This document shows, piece after piece, positions 52,767 through 63,679 of a stretch of DNA of 64,000 nucleotides. Position numbers and translations under genes: made by a program. Below the pieces are notes generated by a model, which saw only the letters and a program-made list of their open reading frames with translations, ran no database searches and had not been told where the DNA came from. The DNA is from Phialophora verrucosa. Taxonomy: Eukaryota; Ascomycota; Eurotiomycetes; Chaetothyriales; Herpotrichiellaceae. Numbering within the stretch: the first letter of the stretch is position 1; each line of letters begins with the position of its first letter. The stretch is from assembly GCA_002099365.1 (NCBI GenBank), contig MSED01000001.1:2046001-2110000 (forward strand), written 5' to 3'.

Positions 52767-55609
52767 CTACGTCGCCAATTCCGAGCCCAATAGCCCCATT
52801 ACGACCTTCAAAATGTTTTGAGATATGCGCCAACAATTCATACGTTTCAGTAAGCCCGCGGTCTGCTCAAGGACTTGGTTTTTTCCTTCGTCAGATGCTA
52901 GGTTAGGGACCCCGAAAACGCTGACGCGCGCCGGAGTGCCGGTGGAAATCCACTCTCTTGTCGGGGTCAAATCCCTCTCACATGTGGGGATTTTGTCTAG
53001 GCGCAGAACCGGATCATTCGCTTCATTCGTCGGACGTGGCAGTACCTGTGCCACAAACCACAGTACCGCCCCGGCATGGAAGGCTGTGAATGCCTCCAGG
53101 GGATAATTGGACTGATAGTTCCGCAGGATAGCCAACACCTGAGAGCTATGGTATGCGACATTGCGAACACGCACAGCATCCTGGGCGGCCCAATGCATCA
53201 TTTGACGACAGAGGCCCTCATCAGTCGGATTTCTTAGGAAAGCATGGAGCCGATCCACCAAATCACCGGCTCCGTGGAGGTGAGACATATGTATCATCTG
53301 GGCTTCGCGGTAGGCATCGGCCAGTTCGACCTTGGTCAAAGGTACTTGTGCTGGTAGGGAGAGACGAACAAGAAGGAACCGATCGAGAATGTCTTGAAGT
53401 TGGTCCTTTCCCGTATTCAACTGTGCTGCTACACCACCCAGACTGCTCATCGGTGAGCCGTTGATCTCCTTGAGACTCCAGATCATCCGTATGAGGGTGA
53501 GAATAAAGTATCGATGATGGCTTCTGTTGAGTTTCCTAATTGAATTTTCCGTTCCGTCCAGAAGACTTTGGCACAAAGATTGGAATCTGAGAGGCTGGGG
53601 GGCGTTCTCTGTCCACGGATGAAGGGCCGCCCACGTGTGTGCCGATTCGGCCTGCCAATGTTCAATAGATGATGGCATTTCCATGTCGATATCTGAAACG
53701 CTCAGGTGCGGCCGGCTATTGTGGAGATAGGTGACCGACGAGTCAATCGTCTGTACATAGGTCAGTCAGCGTTCAGGAACATAGAGCGTATGAAATTAGT
53801 GGCTGGGAACTGACATAAACCGCCCATCCAAGACGTCGATACGTTTCCTGGTTGATCCATTGGTGCCAACGATCTTCGGGGTCGAGGTGTTCAGGAATAG
53901 GAAGAGGTCTGTAGCAGAAAAGCCCCATACTTTTCGCATTGTGGACGAGTGAGCTTCTGGAGGATTCACTCAGCTCAAACAGCCGTCGGCTGGCACCACA
54001 GTAACCCTGCACACTTTGAAATAGCTTGGCGGCCAGATATTGGTCTGATCGAAGGAACCGGGGATCATGCTCGGCCTGTGAGAGGGAATTAAGCATGGGC
54101 GGGCAGTGCAACTGCGCTCTAGTCATAAATAACTCACCATAAACAAGAGTAGCCGACGAACAAGCTCCGACAGTGAATTAGAGAATCCGTGAGCTCCTTC
54201 AAAGTTTGTGTAACATGCCCCAACACTTGCCATGGCCATCGTGAGAACCGGAAATTTCCCCGGGTCAAACGTGGGCCGGTGCACGACAGTAAAGGTCTGC
54301 GGGATCAACATCAGCGACGAATTAAATGAGTCTGGGGGCAAATCAGGACATACTCGGTCCAAATGGCGGAAGAAGAGGTCAATACAGTGGTCCAATTTTT
54401 CGTTTGATGGGAAATTGGCAAGAGAGACGGTTTGCCATGGTGATCGCTCGAGAGGGAGTCGGATGCTGTTCACAATCTTGGCTCTCGCAGTATCTGATAC
54501 GCTTTTGATGGAGAAGAAGAATCCCGGATTCATATCGCGCTCGTCTCCAGCAGATCCCAGTGTAGGCAGCGTAAGAGGTTGAGCAGAAGCTGCATGCCAC
54601 TCCATCGGCCACACGTCATCCGGGTTGCAGTGGTCCCGCGGTGTAGGCTGTGGCAGGTCGTCCAGCTGTTCATCGGGGCCAACTGCGTCGCCATCCTCAC
54701 CGACTAACCGCAGATGCTGCTGTCCATCCACCTTTGCCCACGTGGCTTCCACATCCACTGTGGACAAGTCGTGGCCCGGTGAAGGGGGCATGGACGGAAA
54801 GACCTCATCGAGGTTGTTTTCAAAAATCCAGGCAAACGAGTCGAAGTTGGCGGGATAGGGCGTTGTCCCCGCCATCATGTCCGAGAAGTCGAACGCGGCC
54901 GGGGGTGGTTGCGACGGAGTGGGATATTGGGATTCTATGCGCTGCTCAATGTTTACGTTGTAGTCACCACTGGCCCCCGTGCCGGTGCCATTGCCTGTGG
55001 TCAGGAACGCCGTGTCCTCGGAAGGTGGCAAGCTCGTTCTTGTAGCAATCATATGGCTGGTGGGGGAGGCATCGCTAGTTCTTGCGGATGCACGTGGTCT
55101 TGACCTGGGCAGGATGTCGTACTCGCACTGTTGGTTTCTCTTGATACAAGACGAGCAACTGGGTCGCTCCCCAAAGCACTTAATCTTGGATCTACAAAAG
55201 GTAAGAACTTGAGGCGAGGGACAGCGACTTCATGCCCGACGACATGGGCATTGCATGGATACACACCTGACACAGCAGATACAAGCTCTCTTCCGAGACT
55301 TTGGTCGTGGCCGTTGCTGGTCATGAATCCGGAAGTGGCGAGTCAGGGCGTCGCTATACTCAGCAAAAGGTCTCGTCAGCAGTCTAAGTGTAAAACATGG
55401 GGGAATCGGGGCGGCGGGCTGCATTACCGTCGTCGGAACTCCTTTCCACAGATAGAACATCGATGGCTTCCTTCTCGGTCGGTCAAGGAGACGGACTTCT
55501 GTCGACTGCTGGTAGGTGTAGTGTGCTGCGGCACTCCTCGCGCTGAGGATGAGTGAGGCGCCCACTCTATCTCGGTATTCGAGTCCTGCGGCAGGAATGA
55601 GGCCGACAT
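52767..55609 (-). CDS. Transcription factor with C2H2 finger plus Zn2Cys6 cluster and fungal_trans domain
   Basis: Five exons (55609-55428, 55353-55267, 55191-54138, 54075-53815, 53750-52767) give 855 residues. A C2H2 finger uses C51, C54, H67 and H71 (C-x2-C-x12-H-x3-H). Only 13 residues later a Zn2Cys6 cluster follows with Cys 85, 88, 95, 102, 105 and 112. Intron 1 cuts the finger and intron 2 cuts the cluster, and both joins restore the motif. After an acidic, Pro/Ser-rich linker the fungal_trans domain covers about residues 330-600 (H-L-D-R-V-C-P-D-L-P, V-H-R-P-T-F-D, R-L-G-W-A-V-Y-T-I-D-S-S-V). Proteins with both zinc modules exist in fungi but are a minority. It is nuclear, and as the distal member of a four-gene minus-strand run with CoA-transferase and two SDRs may control them. 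Confidence 0.92.
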
Positions 55610-56325
55610 CTCTCTTGAGGTTGCGGTGGGCGCGCAATAGTTCTCCGAAAGAGTGTTGCAAACTCTTCATCGTCCGTCCTCTGCTCCAGGCTCAAGTGAG
55701 GTAGCGGGGTACGGAGTACATACTGTAGCTTCGACAGGGAGGGCAGGATGTGGAGCATGGGCGCCTGGGCAATGGCGGGGGAGCCGGGGGGATCCGAGGA
55801 GCTGGGAAGCTGGGGTATCCTACTTCGGGGGGCTAAAAGTCAGAACCACAAACACCTCCGAGTCCGAGCGGGGAAGACATCGTGGCGGGATTGTGTCCGA
55901 CAATGCGTCCTCTACGTGTCGTTCAGGACAGTCTTCGCTCTGGGGGTCCCCCAAGAACAAAGTCTGATCTTCCACAACAGCTTCGGCATCCTCTAAAACC
56001 CCCTATCGAGGCAACCTGCTGAGCCAGTGGACGGCTAGCTTCGTCCAGACAATTAGAAAAAATCCCATGAAATTTAGGAGTGGGTGGGCGCCTTGTCCGG
56101 CACGCCCTTCCTCACCAGGTGAATGTCCCTGCCTTGGTGCAGTGATCTGGCACCTGGAAGACGGTCCACGATGGCCATGGTTGAGTCGCATTCCCTGCCT
56201 GACGGGTCACGGCCCTGAAAATACATCTCCTGGAACCAGCTCCTGCCCAATTGAGTTTGTTGCGACTGGGCCAAGTTTCAACATACGAAACTCGAAGCCA
56301 ACCTGTCTTAGGCACACTTTCAATT
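55610..56325. other. Divergent intergenic, regulator / pseudogene
   Basis: 716 bases between the regulator start and the first exon of the SnoaL-like pseudogene. No gene recognised. Confidence 0.45.
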
Positions 56326-57068
56326 ATGGGCTACAACGTGACCAAGAAAGAGACAAGGCCAAGGACATTCAACCAGTTCAACAGCACTGCCGACGAGATG
56401 CTGGCCCGTTTCTGCATATCGGAGCTCTTGAAAGGTTGGCCCGTCTAACGCGACGTCTCGGAGTGGCAAAACTTTCGCAATATCTTCGTGGACGAAGAAG
56501 CATACGTCTTCACCAGTGAGTGGGGTACCACAACCACACTTTGACACGCCTGGATATCCTAGGGGTGCAGAGAAACAGCTAACCTGGTAGCCACCTGCGG
56601 CTTGGAAGGACGGCTTACCTGTCGATGAGTTCATCAGCGTTTCCCAGCAAAAGCGAGCAGCAGGTGACTTCATCATGCATCACGAGAACGACACGTTGGT
56701 GGACTTGCATCTGGAACGAGAACGTGCCGTAGGCCTGATGAAAGCCACGATGGCGCAGCGGTTCACTTCGAATGCGACTGTCGGGTTGTTTTCTTCGTCA
56801 CGAAACAGCAGGATGGGTGGAAAGCACAGTATTCCAAGGTATTATACGAGAAGGACAAGATGGTTTCTGTGGATGGGAAATCCGTCCCTTTGACGCAGAC
56901 GCCCTGGCCCAATTCTCGACTGGGTACAGGTATCTGGCGTGGGCGCAGGCCCAGCTTGGCCACCAGATCCCTAAGGATCTATCCACACTAAATAATGAAG
57001 AGTTCTCCAGGTTGAATGCCTGCGGCATGGATTCTTGGTCAGAGGGCGCAGACGTTGATATCTTTTAA
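56326..57068 (+). pseudogene. Broken NTF2/SnoaL-like domain gene
   Basis: Protein similarity to a fungal SnoaL-like (NTF2-fold) family can be followed from ATG 56326 to TAA 57066-57068, but only by changing frame. Lesions seen: an in-frame TAA at 56446-56448 inside the conserved K-G-W-P-V-x-R-D element; the intron that starts gtgagt at 56516 lacks its AG at the position where the next exon has to begin (tgcgg at 56596-56600, where tgcag would be expected); one-base frame shifts near 56777 and near 56887. Between them stand recognisable blocks D-E-F-I-S-V-S, H-x-N-D-T-L-V-D-L, M-K-A-T-M-A-Q-R-F-T and G-Y-R-Y-L-A-W-A-Q-A-Q-L-G-H. The family includes small dehydratase or cyclase-like enzymes, often near oxidative genes. 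Sequencing error is less likely than decay because there are four independent defects. Confidence 0.8.
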
Positions 57069-57325
57069 TAGTTGAGCTTCGTTAATAGTCACCTGGACTT
57101 TAGATTCAAAAGCTTTACGTTATGATTATTCCCTTGAAGAGTTCACGAAATAAGTAGGGTTAGTTATATTATGTAACTTTAAATTACCCATATTAGAGGG
57201 TTAGGAAGTAGAAGAGTAGATATCTTTCGCTAATAGACTGACTACAGTATAGAGAATATAGAAGGTGAGAATAGGTGACTTGGTTCGTCTGCCCAAGTGC
57301 CCCTAAATTGCACACTGGCAAGCAC
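57069..57325. other. AT-rich spacer between two pseudogenes
   Basis: Markedly AT-rich 260 bases (many tta/ata runs). No gene. Confidence 0.5.
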
Positions 57326-59410
57326 TTAACGCTCCGGAACACCCACACCAAATTGCATCGCGTCCCAATGTCGACGTAACGACTCCACCACCTCCTCCGA
57401 GGCAAAGAAGGCCGTCAAAATGGCCTCGACGTCGACCCAGCGCCGACAAGCAGGATACCGCGCCACCAATTGCAACGCCAACTCCGTTCCTAGGGAGGAT
57501 TTCTTCGTATTCGCGATGATCAACGAGCTGATCAGCACGAGCCAGATCCACAGTAGACACTGAAGGTGGTGCAGGATGTTAGATTCAGGTTCGGGTTCGG
57601 GTTCCTGTTGCGGTGTCAGTGCAGTGCGCGCTCCCGCGACGGAAGCCTCGTCAAACGACGGGAGCTCCCTGATCAGGATGGATCGCGGGATCGAGAAGAT
57701 GAGACTACAGGCCTCGAGCAGGGCTCTCTTTGGGCTAAACGTCAGGTTGCAGTACAGGAGGAGGGCGTGGCGAGGTATTTCTCCAAGCTGGGCTCCAGGT
57801 CGGAGAGGGCGGGACAAGCCTCGTTGAAATTATTGTACTCCCGTCTGTTGATATCGTTGCCCGTCGTTCGCGCGAGCAAGGTTTCCCGGACCAGGAGTTT
57901 ATTGGCCCTGTTGAGTTTGTCAAACTACGAGATCCGGCCGAGGAGGATGAGCATCTTGTTGGAAATATGGCCCCGTCGCGCGAGGGCTTGAAATCGTAGG
58001 GGCAGTGAATTAACGACATCGCGCAGCTCAGCTCCTAACGGGTGGTGGAGACTGTCGACGAGTCTGCGCTCCTCTGCTTCGAACACACCATCGCTGTGCA
58101 GTTGAGACCACCCGAGCTCGAACCTAGAGACCAGCGTTAGCCAACCACGCTCTATTCTGTCTTGGTCCTCTGAGCATGGCGCTCCCTTACTGTCAAACCG
58201 TAGACCCCACGAGTAAGTCTTGACCGAGCCTATGGAGCCCTCCGCGTGAACCTAACCATCTGCTTGATCGCTCGGCGGTTTGATCGAAATGCCACCATAT
58301 CTCGGAAGGCCATCTTGAAGGACACAGGTCAGTGACTCAGGAGGGAATCGCATGACAGAAGGGACGACGACCGTACTAACCGCCAGATGAGTCAAGAACA
58401 CAACCGTCATGATCGTGACGTGGTCATTGCAGGAGTGGTTCCTAGCAATTCGTTCGCGCAGCCTGGAGATTGCGATATGGACCAGTCGTAGGGTGTCTGC
58501 AGGACACGGACAAGCGGACATGAACATCCCCTTCATTACCTGGACGGCGGCCACGCCGGCGTGGAGGGCATCCTCGTCCTGTTGCATCTGAGTGTGGTAG
58601 TTCTGTTCCGGTCAGAAGTCATTATCATACGGCAGTCAATGAAAGAGAGTTAAGATTTGGGCCTCAACGTTAGCGGTGGCCCGGACAGAAATTTCGAACA
58701 CGACGACAGCTCTCTGCAAATCACAAATGGCGGGCGGTACTTACATTGCCAAAACAATTCACCACATGGAAAATGCGACATATTGGAGCGTAATGAGGGT
58801 CCACAGCCTCCTGGTCTACGTATTTTTGTTCTCAGTCAGTCAACAAGTAACCCATCGGCCAGGCCCCCCAACAACACAGATCAGCTTGACTCATCTCATC
58901 TCATCTCGACTCACAGAACTCATTCGCAGCAAGAAACCCCTGCGACTGACGTAACACTTCTGGCAGACCGTTCAGCGTAACAACGGGCGGTAGTGGCAGC
59001 TTCGCTCTCCAACAATAATCACAATGTCGACTCGCTTGACCTTTGTCCTGAAGCTGGACCTTGATCTTGACCTTCCGCCGGACATTTGCTGCGCCGGCAT
59101 CTTCATCATCGTGCCTTGTATAATCGGTGGACTTGACCTGGTCCCATTCATGTTGATGTCCATGCTGAACACCGCTAGATTGGAATACACGTGTATCATC
59201 GACCGCTTCTCTTCCATTGAGAGGCGATTTGCTCCGCAGCGGACGTCTGATATGAAACTGGACGTGTCGTTCTATCCAGTACGCTCTCTTCGAGACATAG
59301 GACTTGACCTGCCTGCGGTGCTGTCTGTCCTGGAATTGTGATGGGTGAGTATAGCTGACGAACTCTCTGTAAGATTCCATTGTGTGTTGGTGCTTCGGTG
59401 CTTCCGACAT
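57326..59410 (-). pseudogene. Decayed zinc-finger-less fungal transcription regulator (Fungal_trans_2-like)
   Basis: The first exons are intact: 59410-58915, 58815-58745, 58602-58381 and from 58313 on, with good splice sites. They encode the N-terminal signature F-V-S-Y-T-H-P-S-Q-F-x-D-x-x-x-R-R-Q-V-K-S-Y-V typical of fungal regulators without a zinc cluster, then the helical middle region (H-V-V-N-C-F-G-N, D-H-V-T-I-M-T-V-V-F-L-T-H-L-A). Past about 58257 the frame breaks: the V-K-T-Y-S-W-G block is in another frame with no usable intron, a TAG stop at 57925-57927 interrupts L-L-G-R-I-S / F-D-K-L-N, and a further one-base shift near 57775 is required to reach the C-terminal part ending at TAA 57326. 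If functional, it could only give a truncated protein. It lies tail to tail with the SnoaL-like pseudogene. Confidence 0.7.
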
Positions 59411-60774
59411 AGTGAGGGAGACAGACGAGTCGAGTCGATAGGGTTGCCGGTCCAGATCATGGACTATGTACTGTGTACCTTGTGAACCACGTACTGTCCG
59501 CTGTATACTTACCCAAGTTAGGTCGTATGAGTTCGAGTCAGGGAGTGTGACCACTTCATGATTGGATCGGCAACTCCAAGCAAGTGCAAGTGCACGGGTG
59601 GGCCTCCCTCCTTCAATGCTTCACGCCTTAGTCAGGTCAGCTGCACAACGAGACCCTGCAGGAGGTGTGGCGTTACTGCATTGCCGGGCAGGATAACAAC
59701 CCGACGGCGGCTCACAAGATATGAAGATAGCTCAATTTCAACGCTCAGTTCGACCGCAGGAGTCGATTAGCTGGGAGCTACGGACGGCGAATGGAGCTCC
59801 AATCGGGAGACCACACCTTGCAATGCGCGTTAGCTAATGGATAAAGCACCGTAGTACATGGTCCGTATGTCATAGATAGACGGATTGATGGATGGTAGGT
59901 AGGCAGGGACGGAGGTGAACTGAAGGAGTGACGGGTAATTATCAGACAAGCCATGTTCCGGAACAAGATGATGTACCAAGTCAACTCAAGCGGCGAGGTT
60001 CTTTTTGGAAAACTCATCTCACAGTCCTCCCTTTTTCATAGAGAGAGGCGAGTCCAGCACGGCGAGGCTCGACATAGTGCATGCTACTACAAGATTATTC
60101 TGAAGAGCACAAGTCCTCCACACGGAGCACCGTGCAAGGGTCGTGACAGTCTGGACCGTTCGAACCGCTAGTCCGCGTCAGGAAGGAAATTCTCTACCTT
60201 CTTGTGGCTCCTTCGCATGCAAGGTTCGCTTACGTACACTGCATTGAGGGCGCGGTAACGAGGACTTTTGCCAAAATTGTTATGTAAGATGGGCCTGCAT
60301 ATCGTTTTGGGTATATGATCGGTAGGCCTTGCCTCACCTTGTATACCCCTGCGTCCCCAGGAGCTCTGCTACGGCACGGGCTCCACTGGTGGCGACTTAG
60401 GAGCTTGCACAGCGTCACACGGTGCAGTACCATTCTGTTGTTAGTGGCGAGTTCGGGGCGAGCTATGGCAAGAGTGTGCTAATACTCGTAATGTGCCGTG
60501 CCGCGCTCTATCGGCCACGGCGAAGAGGCTTCGAGTTTGCGAGCCGCAAGTTGGGCTGGTGACTTCGTCGGCCCGAAAGTCACTTACCCGGACGGCCAAA
60601 ATGTGTTAAGTAATTCTCACTTGACAGATCTCATTTCCACCCGGGTTGACTAAGTGACTGCAGGAGAGAAGCTAAAATATAGTACAAACGTGCACAGCGT
60701 GGGCGGAGATCTGATCACGTCCCAATAAAGTCCTGGGCTTCGCACTGGCAAAAGTATCAAAGAGCATCAGGCGA
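59411..60774. other. Intergenic, no gene seen
   Basis: 1.36 kb between two divergent start regions. No frame with family features, no repeat recognised by eye. Confidence 0.45.
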
Positions 60775-61631
60775 ATGTCAGTTATGGACCCTGCTTCTTC
60801 ATCACCCACATCGCTCTTTGGAAAGAGCCGCCGTGCTGAACCCTCTCATCAGCCCAGTCTCGACCTTTTCGGTCTCCAAGGACACCTTGGACGCAACAAG
60901 ACCCCCGCTATCAACGAATGCGGATGGGATCAGGTGCGTATATTCTCAAGACTTGCTCCTCGGTGACCGATGAACTAATTTCTCATCTGCAAGCTGCTTT
61001 CAAGGTATTCTCTCACTTCGGCGACATTTCCCTTCGCAGCCTCCACGCCAATGGGATCTTGCCAGGATCAAAGTGAAAATCAGGCATTCGCAGCAGGAGA
61101 CTTTAGTGGGCTTCTGAGTGAATCGAATTTCCTTTTGATTGATACTGAAGGCGGAGGCTGTGAAGTGGTACAATCCAGGTGTGAAGTATGTGTTTGAAGC
61201 AATGGTCGCCGTGGTCGCAAGAGCTAACTCGGTCTTAGAGGAGACGGTGAGTCCTCATTGAATTCGTTCCGTGCCGAGTCGTCAAGGGCCTCATTGCCAT
61301 TTCCACTCAGGAAATGATTGCTGATACGCCTTTCGACGGGACGTTTAGTGCTCAAAACAGAAAAGCTCAGCGTGCGTATCGGGCTCGGAAAGAGGCCCAA
61401 CTGCAAACGGCATCGTCGACGTTGGCCGAGAAGCAGTCGCAGTTGAGAAATCTGTTCCTCCGCAATCAGGAACTCCTCGAAACGATCAACCGACTCAAGG
61501 TAGTCGTCGTACAGCTGGAGGCAGAGAACCAGCTGCTTAAGGGACTCCCGGGTGCAGATAGCGGTGTGATGGATGAAGCATCTGACTGGATGATGGGAAG
61601 TGCAAGCTTTCAGTCGGCTCTGCCATTATAG
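60775..61631 (+). CDS. Small bZIP transcription factor, AP-1-like basic region
   Basis: The proposed model has three exons (60775-60933, 60994-61185, 61311-61631) and 223 residues. Exon 3 encodes the basic region N-R-K-A-Q-R-A-Y-R-A-R-K, which fits the fungal Yap-type consensus N-x-x-A-Q-x-x-Y/F-R, followed by a leucine zipper with heptads through L-x6-L-x6-L in L-R-N-L-F-L-R-N-Q-E-L-L-E-T-I-N-R-L. No cysteine-rich domain of the Yap1 type follows. The first exon holds an S-P-T-S-L-F-G motif and a proline/serine-rich stretch. Intron 2 (61186-61310) begins gtatgt and ends with cag; an extra splice pair inside it (61241-61246) is possible. A start at 60784 is an alternative. It is likely a nuclear regulator of stress or secondary metabolism, and is the only intact gene within the decayed zone. 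Confidence 0.75.
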
Positions 61632-61907
61632 ACAGTCCCACCCCCAAAGCATAGGCTGAAAGCGGCGCGGAACTCTAGAACGTCATTCATCGGTTTGAGC
61701 GTTGGCTCTAAAGGTCAGGTTGATTGGCGGGAACTGGCATTGCACCATTCAGCAAGGCGTCAATGGTTGACTGCGGAAGGACGCGGTTGGGGCTTCGGAA
61801 AGTCTTCAAGCTAGAATGAAATCCAGCCGTCCCTCCAGTCTAGTAGGGAAGAGTAAACAGGGTACGACAGTCCTCGCCAAAGGTTGCCGACAGCTCTCCG
61901 CGTTACC

Positions 61908-63518
61908 CTAGCAAAGAACACCGGTGCGCTTTCGGAGACAGTTGATCTTGCTGTCCCAGGACGAGCACCAGGCCACTGACAGAGTATGTGACCAGAAGAA
62001 TTCCTGTAACACAGACTCTATCGAATTCCAATGAGCGGCTTCGGCGAATCGGTCGGAGAACTGTCCCAGGAGATGGTGACCTTGGCTGCTTAATTCCCCT
62101 TTCACCATGCATGATGTCAAGCACACCATCCACATCCATATCAAGCACCGTCTTTCGGCTTCTGTTCGCCACGGCATGAACGGAAGTATCCTTTGCAGCT
62201 CTTTCTTGCTGAACATGACGACCGATGTCACGGGCTGGTGCTGGCCTTGGATCAGGTGGCCGTAGACAATAGCAACGGAGCATATGCAGCTCTCGAAATC
62301 ATCCGAGACAAATGGAACCAACAAACCTGCCAAGGACTCCACGGATTCAAAATCGCGCTCAGCAGTGTGCCGACAAGTGCTTGGTCGGTCGACAACGGAA
62401 CGGCGGGAGGCAAAGAGCTGGAGCCGACTCAGCATCCGGATTATATTCCAACTGTATTGGCCCTGCGCCGCAAGGGCACGGAGCCCAGGCGGAAACTGGG
62501 AAACCACATCCGAGAGGTGTTGAGAGAGAGGGTATTCAACATATGTCTTCCGCCGCGCGAAGTTGCTCCCCGTGAAAACACTTTGGCAGTGCACATCCAT
62601 CTGGAAAAGGTAGTCGTAGCTTTCCCAGAATTAGCACCCAGCATTGTCCGTACCATTGTAACATGGTCTCGAGGGACGACGCACTATACCAGGTATGAGA
62701 CTAGGTCTTTGTCAAGACCTTCTAAGTTGCCCAGAAGACCAAGAAGAGCTCGCAGACCAGAAATATGGCGTTCGAATGAGACATAGTCTCGGCATTGGAG
62801 CTGCATAATTTTAGAAAAAGTCTGACAATCTTAGGTGCTTGCCATACCTCCACATTTGCCAGTGCGACGATGGTCTCGATCACTGCATACTCCGCCAGCC
62901 TTCCCACATCCTCCAGTCCGTGCTTCACAACAGCAATGGCACAACCGCGGTGGTAGGCCAGCTGTTGTGGGGCTCGTGGATTGACCGATGGCACCAGCGT
63001 TTGCATCAGCGCCAAGCACACTGCCATGACGGCGTGGAAGAGACCTGAGTGGTGGAGCATACGGGTAAACAGCCAGCCCCGGTAATGATTCTGCACTCCG
63101 AGAAGGATAGAGGTGGCATCAAAACTTGCTGCATGTGACATGTCTGGAGTCGGCGGATCAGCATTCTGGCTCTGCCACTTCTCGGGATATACGTACAAAA
63201 GTCTGTCGCCGAGGGCACCCATTCGAAAACGGGGACGGGATATGCATTGAAGGGGTCACGCCGTGTGCCAGAAAAGCCGATGGTGAATAGCGACCGAGAA
63301 GAAGCCGTTCGCATTACATGCTGCATTTGATCGTCCGCCATTGCGGACGTGGTAAAGGTGGTATTGCAGCCCTGCGGCAGTGTCGAGAACCCTTCCCTGC
63401 GACGCAAGGTTCTTCGCCTAGTCGCCTCGCGCACGACGTGGCATCGAACAACTTTGCACCGAGGGCTCCGAGAATTGACGAACAGCAACTTTGATCGATA
63501 GGACGACTGTTCGGACAT
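61908..63518 (-). pseudogene. Second decayed zinc-finger-less fungal transcription regulator
   Basis: The N-terminal exon (63518 on) shows F-V-N-S-x-S-P-R and C-H-V-V-R-E-A-T-R-R-R, the short basic signature of fungal regulators without a zinc cluster, then G-T-R-R-D-P-F-N-A-Y-P-V-P-V. Near 63228 the frame has to change by one base to continue into G-D-R-L-L-Y-V-Y-P and the helical F-H-A-V-M-A-V-C region. Exon 2 (62800-62654) reads R-D-Y-V-S-F-E-R-H-I-S-G-L-R-A-L-L-G-L but contains a TAG at 62684-62686. Exon 3 (62600-61908) is intact and holds the C-terminal part ending at 61908. Intron boundaries gtatgg...gcag and gtacgg...ccag still fit. One nonsense codon plus one frame shift suggest loss of function; a late in-frame start in exon 3 could leave a C-terminal fragment. 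Confidence 0.7.
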
Positions 63519-63679
63519 GTTGCAGCCGAGAGTTGGTCATTCCATCCCCCGTCCGTAAGCTGTCTGCACTGTCTACCCCTGGTGATATGCTGTATAGTAA
63601 GACGAGGTGTAATCATCGGCAGAGCAGTGTACGGCGATGGGAAGTCGCGAATTTAGTAAGCTGAAAGTCGACGCAAGCG

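Noticed and set aside
61241..61246. A 6-nt micro-exon in the bZIP gene
   Set aside because: Phase would allow it, but a single intron 61186-61310 explains the same frame more simply.
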